Shown: piece after piece, positions 34,722 to 43,124 of the stretch
How the letters are laid out: the number at the start of each line of letters is the position of its first letter
Position numbering within the stretch: position 1 is the first letter of the stretch
Assembly (NCBI GenBank): GCA_051881615.1
Contig: JBJEQF010000028.1
Coordinates: 1-64,000, forward strand
DNA: 64,000 nucleotides
Source of the DNA: CAMFTQ01 sp051881615
GTDB lineage: Bacteria; Bacillota; Clostridia; Oscillospirales; Acutalibacteraceae
Direction of reading: 5' to 3'
Translations under genes and position numbers: made by a program
Notes under the pieces: generated by a model
Database searches by the model: none
Seen by the model: the letters and a program-made list of their open reading frames with translations, nothing else
What the model was told of the DNA's origin: nothing

Positions 34722-35459
34722 ATGGCAGTAGTATCAATGAAACAACTTTTAGAGGCAGGCGTTCACTTCGGTCACCAGACAAGAAGATGGAACCCTAAGA
34801 TGGCTCGTTACATCTTCACAGAGCGTAACGGTATCTACATCATCGACCTTCAGAAGACAGTTAAAAAGCTTGAAGAGGCTTACAACTTTGTTCGTGACCT
34901 TTCAGCAGAGGGCAAAAGCGTTCTCTTCGTAGGCACAAAGAAGCAGGCTCAGGAGTCAGTTAAGGAAGAGGCTTTACGTGCAGGCGCTTACTATGTAAAC
35001 GCAAGATGGCTCGGCGGTATGCTCACAAACTTCACAACAATAAAGAGAAGAATCGGCAGATTAAAGCAGCTCCGTGCTATGGAAAGTGACGGCACATTCG
35101 ATCTCCTTCCAAAGAAAGAGGTAATCAAATTAAACCTTGAAATCGAAAAGCTTGAGAAGTTCTTAGGCGGTATCAAGGATATGGATCAGATCCCCGGTTG
35201 TCTTTTCATCGTAGACCCAAGAAAAGAAAGAATTGCAGTATCTGAAGCAAAGAAATTAGGTATTCCTGTTGTTGCTATCGTTGACACAAACTGCGATCCT
35301 GACGATGTTGATTATGTAATCCCCGGCAACGATGACGCTATCCGTGCAGTTAAGCTTATCGCAGGTGCTATGGCTTCAGCTATTATTGAGGGCAGAGAAG
35401 GCAAGATGGGCGCTGCTGAAATCGTAGAAGAAGACGAAGCAGATACAGTAGAAGAATAA
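34722..35459 (+). CDS. rpsB: 30S ribosomal protein S2
   Basis: 245 residues, the normal length. Conserved start VSMKQLLEAGVHFGHQTRRWNPKM, then ARWLGGMLTNF and PDDVDYVIPGNDDAIRA. Strong AAGGAGG SD. Followed 45 bases later by tsf in the usual rpsB-tsf pairing. Codon use is noticeably more regular than in neighbouring non-ribosomal genes, as expected for high expression. Confidence 0.98.
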   Translation: MAVVSMKQLLEAGVHFGHQTRRWNPKMARYIFTERNGIYIIDLQKTVKKLEEAYNFVRDLSAEGKSVLFVGTKKQAQESVKEEALRAGAYYVNARWLGGMLTNFTTIKRRIGRLKQLRAMESDGTFDLLPKKEVIKLNLEIEKLEKFLGGIKDMDQIPGCLFIVDPRKERIAVSEAKKLGIPVVAIVDTNCDPDDVDYVIPGNDDAIRAVKLIAGAMASAIIEGREGKMGAAEIVEEDEADTVEE

Positions 35460-35504
35460 TTTATCTATAATACAATCCCGATTTTTAGGAAAGGATGATA
35501 TAAA

Positions 35505-36413
35505 ATGGCATTTACAGCACAGGACGTAAAAACATTAAGAGAAAAAACAGGCTGCGGTATGATGGACTGCAAAAAGGCTTTAACAGAAGCTAACGGTGAT
35601 ATGGACGCTGCTATCGACTTTTTAAGAGAGCAGGGTCTTGCAAAGCAGGCTAAAAAGGCAAGCAGAATTGCAGCAGAGGGCGTAGCTTACGCTTGCACTA
35701 ACGATACAAACACAGAGGGTGTTGTTATCGAGGTAAACGCAGAAACAGACTTCGTAGCAAAGAACGACAGCTTCCAGGCTTTCGTTAAGACTTGTGCAGA
35801 CACAGTAATGGCTCAGAATCCTGCTGACGTTGACGCACTTCTCGCTTTAAAGGCAGAGGGTTCAGAGATGACAGTTGCAGAGCTTTTACAGGAAAAGGTT
35901 CTTACAATCGGCGAAAACATCAAAATCCGCCGTTTTGACAAGGTTTCTTCACCTTGCGTAGCTTACGTACACGCAGGCGGCAAAATCGGCGTTCTTGTAA
36001 CATTTGAAACCGACCTTGCTGACAAGGCTGAGTTCGTAGCTTACGGTAAAGACTTAGCTATGCAGATCGCCGCTTTAAACACACCTTACCTCAACAAGGA
36101 GTCAGTTCCTGCTGATGTTTTAGAGCACGAGAAGAAGATTATGACAGAGCTTGTTATGAACGAGGGCAAGCCTGCCGCTATTGCCGAGAAAATCGTTATG
36201 GGTAAAATCGGCAAATACTATAAAGAAAACTGCTTGTTAGATCAGGAGTTCGTTAAGGACAACAAGATGAACATTCAGCAGTACACAGACGCTACTGCAA
36301 AGAGCCTTGGCGGTTCTATCAAGGTTACAGGCTTCATTCGCTACGAGAAGGGCGAGGGTCTTGAAAAGCGTCAGGACGATTTCGCAGCTGAAGTTGCAAG
36401 TATGGTTAAATAA
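35505..36413 (+). CDS. tsf: Elongation factor Ts
   Basis: Nucleotide exchange factor for EF-Tu. 302 residues: N-terminal UBA-like domain (VKTLREKTGCGMMDCKKALTEA), core dimerisation subdomains and the C-terminal module. The SD is AAGGATGA, ten bases before the ATG. A strong terminator follows, separating it from pyrH. Confidence 0.98.
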   Translation: MAFTAQDVKTLREKTGCGMMDCKKALTEANGDMDAAIDFLREQGLAKQAKKASRIAAEGVAYACTNDTNTEGVVIEVNAETDFVAKNDSFQAFVKTCADTVMAQNPADVDALLALKAEGSEMTVAELLQEKVLTIGENIKIRRFDKVSSPCVAYVHAGGKIGVLVTFETDLADKAEFVAYGKDLAMQIAALNTPYLNKESVPADVLEHEKKIMTELVMNEGKPAAIAEKIVMGKIGKYYKENCLLDQEFVKDNKMNIQQYTDATAKSLGGSIKVTGFIRYEKGEGLEKRQDDFAAEVASMVK

Positions 36414-36432
36414 TTTGTATTAACTAATATTT

Positions 36433-36466
36433 ATCGGGCAGAGTGTAAATTCTGCCCGATTTTTAT
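36433..36466 (+). terminator. Intrinsic terminator after tsf
   Basis: Ten-pair perfect stem ATCGGGCAGA/TCTGCCCGAT, eight-base loop, then TTTTTAT. Confidence 0.9.
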
Positions 36467-36513
36467 ATTTTACCAAAAATTTTTGTTATTTTGCATATAT
36501 TTGCTGTTATCAC

Positions 36514-36542
36514 TTTACAAAATACAAGATATAGTGTATTAT
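36514..36542 (+). promoter_or_regulatory. Promoter of the pyrH-frr-uppS... operon
   Basis: TTTACA at 36514-36519, 17-base spacer, TATTAT at 36537-36542, about 35 bases before the pyrH start. No terminator is seen from here to the end of polC, so the transcript may run about 11 kb. Confidence 0.65.
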
Positions 36543-36576
36543 TATTTTGACTATAAATTAAGGCGGTGTATTCCAA

Positions 36577-37284
36577 ATGGAAACAAAATACAAAAGAATT
36601 TTACTAAAGCTTTCCGGTGAATCTCTTGCAGGCGATCAGAAAATGGGCATAAATGACGAAACTGTCCGTTCCTTTTGCGAGCCTATTAAAAAGTGCGTAG
36701 AAGCAGGCGTTGAGGTTGGCATCGTTGTAGGCGGCGGCAACTTCTGGCGAGGAAGAAGCAGCGAAAATATGGACAGAGCAAGAGCAGACCATATGGGTAT
36801 GCTTGCAACTACCATTAACGCCCTCGGCGTAGCCGACGCGCTCGAACAGCTCGGAGTTCCTGTCAGAGTTCAGACTGCTATTTCTATGCAGCAGATTGCA
36901 GAGCCGTACATTCGCAGTCGTGCAATAAGACATCTTGAAAAGGGCAGAGTTGTAATCTTTGGCTGCGGCACAGGCAACCCGTTTTTCAGCACAGACACAG
37001 CGGCGGCTCTTCGTGCGGCTGAAATTGACGCTGAAATCATTTTCAAGGCTACTATGGTTGACGGCGTATACGACAGCGACCCTAAGAAAAACCCGAATGC
37101 CGTAAAGTACAACACAATTAAGTACGAAGAGATTTTAAGCAAGGACTTAGCCGTTATGGACAGCACTGCGGCATCTCTTTGCAAGGACAATAATATCCCG
37201 ATTTTAGTATTCAGCGTAGAAAACCCTGACAATATCTTTGCGGCTGTCTGCGGCGAAGAGGTCGGAACACTTGTAGTAAAATAA
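36577..37284 (+). CDS. pyrH: UMP kinase
   Basis: Hexameric bacterial UMP kinase of the amino-acid-kinase fold, making UDP. 235 residues: RILLKLSGESLAG, GIVVGGGNFWRG and the ATMVDGVYDSDPKKNPNA substrate loop. First gene of a long operon; frr follows 24 bases later, the standard Firmicutes order. Confidence 0.98.
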   Translation: METKYKRILLKLSGESLAGDQKMGINDETVRSFCEPIKKCVEAGVEVGIVVGGGNFWRGRSSENMDRARADHMGMLATTINALGVADALEQLGVPVRVQTAISMQQIAEPYIRSRAIRHLEKGRVVIFGCGTGNPFFSTDTAAALRAAEIDAEIIFKATMVDGVYDSDPKKNPNAVKYNTIKYEEILSKDLAVMDSTAASLCKDNNIPILVFSVENPDNIFAAVCGEEVGTLVVK

Positions 37285-37308
37285 TCAAAGCCTTAGGAGG
37301 ATTTTAAT

Positions 37309-37863
37309 ATGAAAGAGCAATTAACCAAAGCGTCACAGCGTATGCAAAGACGAATTGACCACCTTACTGATGAGTACGCTGCAATTCGTGCAGGCAGAGC
37401 AAACCCTGCAGTTCTTGACAAGATTTTTGTTGATTACTACGGCACAGCAACGCCAATCAACCAGCTTGCAGCTGTTTCTGTTGCAGAAGCAAGAATTTTA
37501 ACAATTCAGCCTTGGGATGCTTCTGTACTTCGCCCGATTGAAAAGGCAATTCAGACATCGGACTTAGGCATCAATCCTCAGAACGACGGCAGAATTATCC
37601 GCATTACATTCCCGCCGCTTACAGAGGACAGACGTAAAGAGATCGTAAAGGATATTTCAAAGCTTGCCGAGGACTGCAAGGTTCAGATCAGAAATGTTCG
37701 CCGCGAAGCCATTGATAAGCTCAAGGAAATGAAAAAATCGGGCGAGCTTACAGAGGACGACCTAAAGCAGGGCGAGAAAAAAATGCAGGATTTAACAGAT
37801 AAATTTGTCAAAGAGGTTGACGCAATATCTGATAAAAAGCAAAAAGAAATTATGGAGATATAA
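37309..37863 (+). CDS. frr: Ribosome-recycling factor
   Basis: Splits post-termination ribosomes with EF-G. 184 residues of three-helix bundle plus small domain: RAGRANPAVLDKIFVDYYGT, then FPPLTEDRRKEIVK and VRREAIDKLKEMKK. AGGAGG SD. Its stop lies one base before the uppS ATG. Confidence 0.98.
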   Translation: MKEQLTKASQRMQRRIDHLTDEYAAIRAGRANPAVLDKIFVDYYGTATPINQLAAVSVAEARILTIQPWDASVLRPIEKAIQTSDLGINPQNDGRIIRITFPPLTEDRRKEIVKDISKLAEDCKVQIRNVRREAIDKLKEMKKSGELTEDDLKQGEKKMQDLTDKFVKEVDAISDKKQKEIMEI

Positions 37864-37864
37864 T

Positions 37865-38611
37865 ATGGCTTTCTTCGGCAAAAGCAAGGATTCTCAATTT
37901 GATATATCATCTGTCACCATACCGTCACATATCGGCATTATAATGGACGGCAACGGCAGATGGGCAAAAAAAAGAGGACTTCCGCGCAGTGCAGGTCACA
38001 AAGCAGGCGGTAAAAACTTTCGCACAATTACACGCTATTGCAGTGATATCGGTGTTAAACACCTGACAGTATATGCCTTTTCAACCGAAAACTGGAAGCG
38101 CCCTCAGGACGAAATATCTGCTTTGATGCAGCTGTTCAAATCGTATCTTGAGGAAGCCCTAAGCGATTTTCAGGACGACAGCATTGTGGTTAAATTTATC
38201 GGCGACAAAAGCCGTTTTAACAAGGAGCTTCAGGAGCTGATGATAAGAACTGAAGAAGGCTCCGCCCACCGTGACGGTATGGTGCTGAACATAGCTATGA
38301 ATTACGGCAGCCGTGATGAAATCGTAAGAGCAGCCAGAACGCTTGCTCAGAAGGCACTTGATAAAGAAATATCGCCCGATGAAATAACAGAGCAGATGTT
38401 TGCCGATAATTTATACACAAAGGGTCAGCCTGATCCCGATTTAATCATAAGACCCAGCGGTGAATACAGAATTTCAAACTTTTTGCTCTGGCAATGCGCA
38501 TATTCGGAATTTGTCATTATGGATAAGCTGTGGCCTGATTTTTCAAAAGATGACTTAAACAGCGCAATTCTTGAATTTGCAAAACGCAACCGCCGCTACG
38601 GCGGAGTATAA
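37865..38611 (+). CDS. uppS: Isoprenyl (undecaprenyl) diphosphate synthase
   Basis: Adds IPP units in cis to farnesyl diphosphate to make the undecaprenyl carrier for wall polymers. 248 residues with GIIMDGNGRWAKKRGLPRSAGH (the Asp and Arg of the active site), YAFSTENWKRP and RPSGEYRISNFLLWQ. The frame is open back to 37805, inside frr; the ATG at 37865 with GGAG upstream is the natural start. It uses IPP from the ispG and dxr genes of the same operon. Confidence 0.96.
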   Translation: MAFFGKSKDSQFDISSVTIPSHIGIIMDGNGRWAKKRGLPRSAGHKAGGKNFRTITRYCSDIGVKHLTVYAFSTENWKRPQDEISALMQLFKSYLEEALSDFQDDSIVVKFIGDKSRFNKELQELMIRTEEGSAHRDGMVLNIAMNYGSRDEIVRAARTLAQKALDKEISPDEITEQMFADNLYTKGQPDPDLIIRPSGEYRISNFLLWQCAYSEFVIMDKLWPDFSKDDLNSAILEFAKRNRRYGGV

Positions 38612-38644
38612 ATATAAATAAACTTAGATAGGAATAAATACAAA

Positions 38645-39466
38645 ATGAAGATACGCATTATTTCAGCCGTAATAGGTATTCTGTTAGTTGTGGGCTTGCT
38701 TGCAGTAGGCGAGATTGTCCCCATAGTACTCTATTCAGCTTTGTCAATAGTTTCAGCAATTACGTTAAGCGAGCTTTTAAATGCAAAGGGATTGCTGTCG
38801 GATTTTAAAATCTCTGTTCCGACATTACTTTTCGGACTGTTAACCCCCTTGCTTTCTACAACACCTTTCAAATTTATTCCTATCTTTTTATTTGCACTGA
38901 CTCTTTTTACAGTTCTGATTTTGTTTAATGACAAGGTAAAGCTTGAAGATATTTTATATCTGATAACTACATCTGTGCTTGTAGTTGCCTGCTTTTCCTG
39001 TATGGTATTGTCCTGTGATTTTCATAACGGACTTTACACATCGTTTTATGTTGTTCTGTGTCTTGCCATTCCGTGGATTGCAGACGGCGGCGCATATTTT
39101 ACAGGCACATTTTTCGGCAGACACAAGCTTTGCCCGAAAATAAGCCCTAAAAAAACAGTTGAGGGTGCTGTCGGCGGAGTTGCGGCAGGAATAATCGGCG
39201 CAGTTCTTATCGGCGTTGTATATCAGTATTTGATTTACAGAAATGTAAGTGTGAATTTTGTCCTGCTTGCTGTTGTCGGTATTATAAATTCTGTTTTATC
39301 AATTATCGGCGACCTCAGCTTTTCTTTGATAAAACGAAGCTGTCACATCAAGGACTTCGGTTCTGTTATTCCGGGACACGGCGGCTTGCTCGACAGATTT
39401 GACAGCGTTGTTTTCACGGCACCCATTATATTTTTAGCAGGACAATATTTTGCATTTTTACAGTAA
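38645..39466 (+). CDS. cdsA: Phosphatidate cytidylyltransferase
   Basis: Makes CDP-diacylglycerol, precursor of the acidic phospholipids. 273 residues with seven or eight membrane helices and the C-terminal signature SLIKRSCHIKDFGSVIPGHG followed by GLLDRFDS. It links to the plsC product elsewhere in the window. Next gene dxr starts 10 bases after it. Confidence 0.95.
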   Translation: MKIRIISAVIGILLVVGLLAVGEIVPIVLYSALSIVSAITLSELLNAKGLLSDFKISVPTLLFGLLTPLLSTTPFKFIPIFLFALTLFTVLILFNDKVKLEDILYLITTSVLVVACFSCMVLSCDFHNGLYTSFYVVLCLAIPWIADGGAYFTGTFFGRHKLCPKISPKKTVEGAVGGVAAGIIGAVLIGVVYQYLIYRNVSVNFVLLAVVGIINSVLSIIGDLSFSLIKRSCHIKDFGSVIPGHGGLLDRFDSVVFTAPIIFLAGQYFAFLQ

Positions 39467-39476
39467 GAGGCGTAAA

Positions 39477-40628
39477 ATGACAAATTCAATTTCAATTTTA
39501 GGTTCAACAGGTTCAATCGGTACGCAGGCTCTTGATGTTGCAGAAAAGCTGGGTATCAGGGTAACAGCGCTGACAGCTAATAAAAATATAGAAACACTTG
39601 AACGGCAGGTTCGCAAATACAGACCGAAGCTTGCGGTTGTTTTTGACGAAGAGCTTGCAAAGCAGTTTGCAGTATCGGTCAAGGATACTGACGTTAAGGT
39701 GCTAAGCGGTATGGACGGCTTAATAGAGGCAGCAACAGATAAAAACGCAGATTTGGTGCTGAATTCGGTTGTCGGTATGGTGGGACTTCGCCCGACATTG
39801 GCGGCGGCAAATGCAAAAAAGAATATAGCTCTTGCGAACAAAGAAACGCTTGTAGCAGGCGGAAGCCTTGTTATGGAGGCTGTGCGTAAAAACGGCGTTT
39901 CGCTTTATCCCGTTGACAGCGAACATTCCGCAATATTTCAGTGCCTTCAGGGTATGCCTGACGGTAAATCTCTTAAAAAGCTTATACTCACAGCTTCGGG
40001 AGGTCCGTTTTTCGGCAAAACCAAAGACGAGCTTTTAAACGTCACATTAGAGCAGGCACTCAATCACCCTAACTGGAGTATGGGTGCAAAAATAACAGTT
40101 GATTCCGCCACAATGATGAACAAGGGACTTGAAATCATAGAAGCCTCGTGGCTTTTTGATATGCCTGTCGATAAAATTGACGTTGTTGTCCACCGTGAAA
40201 GCGTTATTCATTCAATGATTATGTATTCTGACAATTCCGTTATAGCACAGATGGCACTGCCTGATATGCGTATTCCTATTCAGTATGCGATAACATATCC
40301 GCACCATATACCGTCACCTGTTTCTGAGCTTGATTTGTCAGAGGTTGGCACAATGACTTTTGCAAAGCCTGATTACGATACGTTTTTGTGTCTTGATACC
40401 TGCAAAAAAGCGATGAAAATCGGCAAAACTGCGCCTGCAATAGCAAACGGTGCAAACGAGCAGGCAAACGAAATGTTCAGAAACGGCAAAATCTCATTTC
40501 TTCAGATCGGTGAGCTTGTCAGCAAAGCGGTAGAAAGCATAAAACCGACTGAAATTAACAGCCTTTACGACGTACTTTCAGCCGATAAAGCGTCAAGAGA
40601 ATTTGTAATAAATCAAATCGGCAACTAA
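39477..40628 (+). CDS. dxr: 1-deoxy-D-xylulose 5-phosphate reductoisomerase
   Basis: First committed MEP-pathway enzyme, NADPH-dependent. 383 residues: NADPH loop ILGSTGSIGTQALDV, catalytic-site PVDSEHSAIFQCLQG, then GGPFFGKT and NHPNWSMGAKITVDSATMMNKG (active-site metal and loop). The frame extends to 39450 within cdsA, but the ATG at 39477 after AGAGGCG gives the normal N terminus. Confidence 0.97.
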   Translation: MTNSISILGSTGSIGTQALDVAEKLGIRVTALTANKNIETLERQVRKYRPKLAVVFDEELAKQFAVSVKDTDVKVLSGMDGLIEAATDKNADLVLNSVVGMVGLRPTLAAANAKKNIALANKETLVAGGSLVMEAVRKNGVSLYPVDSEHSAIFQCLQGMPDGKSLKKLILTASGGPFFGKTKDELLNVTLEQALNHPNWSMGAKITVDSATMMNKGLEIIEASWLFDMPVDKIDVVVHRESVIHSMIMYSDNSVIAQMALPDMRIPIQYAITYPHHIPSPVSELDLSEVGTMTFAKPDYDTFLCLDTCKKAMKIGKTAPAIANGANEQANEMFRNGKISFLQIGELVSKAVESIKPTEINSLYDVLSADKASREFVINQIGN

Positions 40629-40637
40629 TTCTTACTT

Positions 40638-41999
40638 TTGGGTAAAAAATTTGGAGATGGTATTATCACTACAGCAGCACTTATTATTATAGGAGTATTA
40701 TTGTTTGAGCTTATTATCTTTCTGCACGAGGGCGGTCATTTTATCACCGCCAAAAAAAGCGGAATTAAGGTAAACGAATTCGCTCTAGGTATGGGACCTA
40801 AAATTTTCTCCTTTACTAAGGGTGAAACAACATATTCACTTAGGCTTTTCCCGATAGGCGGTTTCTGCGCTATGGAGGGAGAGGACGAAGAAAGCGAAAA
40901 TCCTCGAGCCTTTAACAATGCAAAGGTCTGGAAAAGAATGATTGTAGTAATTGCCGGTGCGGTGATGAACATTCTTTTAGGCTTTGCGTTGATGTTTGTA
41001 ATAGTTGTTCAGCAGGATGTCTATTCCTCAACAACGATTTCAGCCTTCCCCGAAATGTCATATTCGGCAAATTGCGGCTTGCAGACAGGCGACACCTTTA
41101 AAAAAATAAACGGCTATGACATTCTTAATGCAAAGGATATTTCATTTGCAATAGCCACCTCACAGGTACAGGAGGTTGATGGCAAAGAGGTAAACATCTA
41201 TAAGCAGGACGCTGCAATAGCTCTTTGCAGAATATATCCCGAGGTTTATTCCGAGGATTACAGCGACGAAAAGCTAAACAGTCTTGTCAAAATAATTCAA
41301 GACGGTGTTAATCATATAAATTCATCAAAAACAGTAAACGAAGCAGAAAAATATCTTTCAGACTATTCAAAAAAGCTCTATGAAGCAGTCGGTAAAACTG
41401 ACTACACAGAGCCTCAAATAGAAATCAAAGAAACACGTCAGCGCTACAGAGCAGATGTTGAGGTGATAAGAAACGGTCAGACGGTAACAATTCCCGATGT
41501 TGACTTCTACACCTACAAAACAGCCGACAGCGACAATCCGTCAGTTTCTATCGACTTCTACACAGAGCCTATTGAAAAAACCTTCTTTACAGTAATTTCA
41601 GAAACGTTCTCACAGAGTATTTCTATTGTAAGGTCGGTATGGAGTACGCTTGCAGGCTTAGTTCAGGGCAAGTTCACCTTTAACGATGTATCAGGCCCTG
41701 TCGGTGCTACATCAGCAATAACTCAGGTTGCGTCAAAGGGACTTGAGCAGAGCTTTGGAACGGCAGTTAACAACATCGTCTTTATGATGATGGTAATTTC
41801 AATAAACTTAGGCATTGTGAATATGCTTCCTTTCCCGGCACTTGACGGCGGCAGATTTGTATTTTTACTGATTGAAGCAATCCGCAAAAAGCCTGTACCG
41901 AGAAAGTATGAGGCATACGTAAACGCAGCAGGAATGGCGCTGTTGTTCCTCTTTATGATACTGATAACAATAAAGGACGTATGGCAGCTATTCACCTAA
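40638..41999 (+). CDS. rseP: Site-2 zinc metalloprotease, RseP/YluC type
   Basis: Intramembrane protease that cuts regulatory membrane proteins. Zinc motif HEGGH in the first membrane helix, a diverged PDZ-like region (LQTGDTFKKINGYDI) with a long insertion (about residues 170-290 of the frame), and the second zinc-ligand block NMLPFPALDGGR. The start is unclear: TTG at 40638 has no SD. The best SD (TTGGAG, 40651-40656) is five bases before an in-frame ATT at 40662, which would leave the normal 20 or so residues before HEGGH. A TTG at 40701 would truncate the helix. Confidence 0.9.
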   Translation: MGKKFGDGIITTAALIIIGVLLFELIIFLHEGGHFITAKKSGIKVNEFALGMGPKIFSFTKGETTYSLRLFPIGGFCAMEGEDEESENPRAFNNAKVWKRMIVVIAGAVMNILLGFALMFVIVVQQDVYSSTTISAFPEMSYSANCGLQTGDTFKKINGYDILNAKDISFAIATSQVQEVDGKEVNIYKQDAAIALCRIYPEVYSEDYSDEKLNSLVKIIQDGVNHINSSKTVNEAEKYLSDYSKKLYEAVGKTDYTEPQIEIKETRQRYRADVEVIRNGQTVTIPDVDFYTYKTADSDNPSVSIDFYTEPIEKTFFTVISETFSQSISIVRSVWSTLAGLVQGKFTFNDVSGPVGATSAITQVASKGLEQSFGTAVNNIVFMMMVISINLGIVNMLPFPALDGGRFVFLLIEAIRKKPVPRKYEAYVNAAGMALLFLFMILITIKDVWQLFT

Positions 42000-42035
42000 G
42001 ACTAACACAATAAATTGATAATCAGGAGCGTTACT

Positions 42036-43079
42036 ATGGGCAGCAAAAAACAGGTAACAGCAGGCGGTGTAAAAATCGGCGGCGGTGCAAAAATAACCGT
42101 TCAGTCAATGCTCAATACACCGGCAGACGATATAGAAAACAGCATAAAACAGGCAAAGACACTTGAGAATGCAGGCTGTGACATAATACGTGCGGCAGTG
42201 CCGAATATGCAGGCGGTAAAACTTATCTCTGCACTTAAAGAAAACGTATCAGTCCCCATTGTAGCCGACATTCATTTTGACTATAAGCTCGCCCTTGAAT
42301 GTGCTGCGGCAGGCGTTGACAAAATACGCATAAACCCCGGCAACATCGGCGGTGAGGATAGGGTAAAGGCTGTAGCAAACGCTTGCAGTCAGAAAAATAT
42401 TCCTATAAGAATCGGTGTGAACTCAGGCTCGCTTGAAAAGGAAATTTTAGCTAAGTACGGTCACCCTACACCGCAGGCACTCTGCGACAGCGCGCTTTAC
42501 CACGCGTCACTGCTTGAAAAATTCGACTTTTCAGACATTGTGCTTTCTATGAAATCCTCATCTGTTTCTGCTATGGTACAGGCTTACGAGCTTGCATCAC
42601 AGCAGTGTGATTATCCGCTTCATCTCGGAGTAACAGAAGCAGGAACAGAGCGAATGGGCATTATAAAATCCTCGGCAGGTATCGGCTCTTTACTTTTAAA
42701 GGGAATAGGTGACACCGTCAGAGTTTCTCTTACTGCCGACCCCGTAAAAGAGGTCTATGCCGCAAGAGATATTTTAAAGGCGCTCGATATTGAAAAGGGA
42801 GGAATACAGTTTGTTTCCTGTCCGACCTGCGGCAGAACAAAAATTGACCTTATTTCTCTTGCAAACGAAGCCGAACAGCGACTCAGAGATTGCAAAAAGA
42901 ATATCAAGGTAGCAATTATGGGCTGTGTTGTAAACGGCCCGGGAGAAGCAAAGGAAGCCGACATCGGCATAGCGGGCGGCGACGGCAACGGACTTGTTTT
43001 CAAAAAGGGAGAAATCTTATATAAGGTACCTGAAGATAAGCTTATAGATGCCCTCTTAGAAGAAATAGAAAAGTTATAA
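42036..43079 (+). CDS. ispG: 4-hydroxy-3-methylbut-2-enyl diphosphate synthase (flavodoxin)
   Basis: Iron-sulfur enzyme of the penultimate MEP step, feeding IspH. 347 residues: TIM barrel (KITVQSMLNTPADDIEN, ADIHFDYKLA, KIRINPGNIGG) and a C-terminal cluster domain with cysteines in SCPTCGRTKID and MGCVVNGPGEA. The frame opens at 42015 (TTG), but AGGAG correctly precedes the ATG at 42036. Confidence 0.97.
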   Translation: MGSKKQVTAGGVKIGGGAKITVQSMLNTPADDIENSIKQAKTLENAGCDIIRAAVPNMQAVKLISALKENVSVPIVADIHFDYKLALECAAAGVDKIRINPGNIGGEDRVKAVANACSQKNIPIRIGVNSGSLEKEILAKYGHPTPQALCDSALYHASLLEKFDFSDIVLSMKSSSVSAMVQAYELASQQCDYPLHLGVTEAGTERMGIIKSSAGIGSLLLKGIGDTVRVSLTADPVKEVYAARDILKALDIEKGGIQFVSCPTCGRTKIDLISLANEAEQRLRDCKKNIKVAIMGCVVNGPGEAKEADIGIAGGDGNGLVFKKGEILYKVPEDKLIDALLEEIEKL

Positions 43080-43124
43080 GTATGTGTGTCAGCTAAAGCA
43101 GATAGGTATATGAAAGGACTGTCA

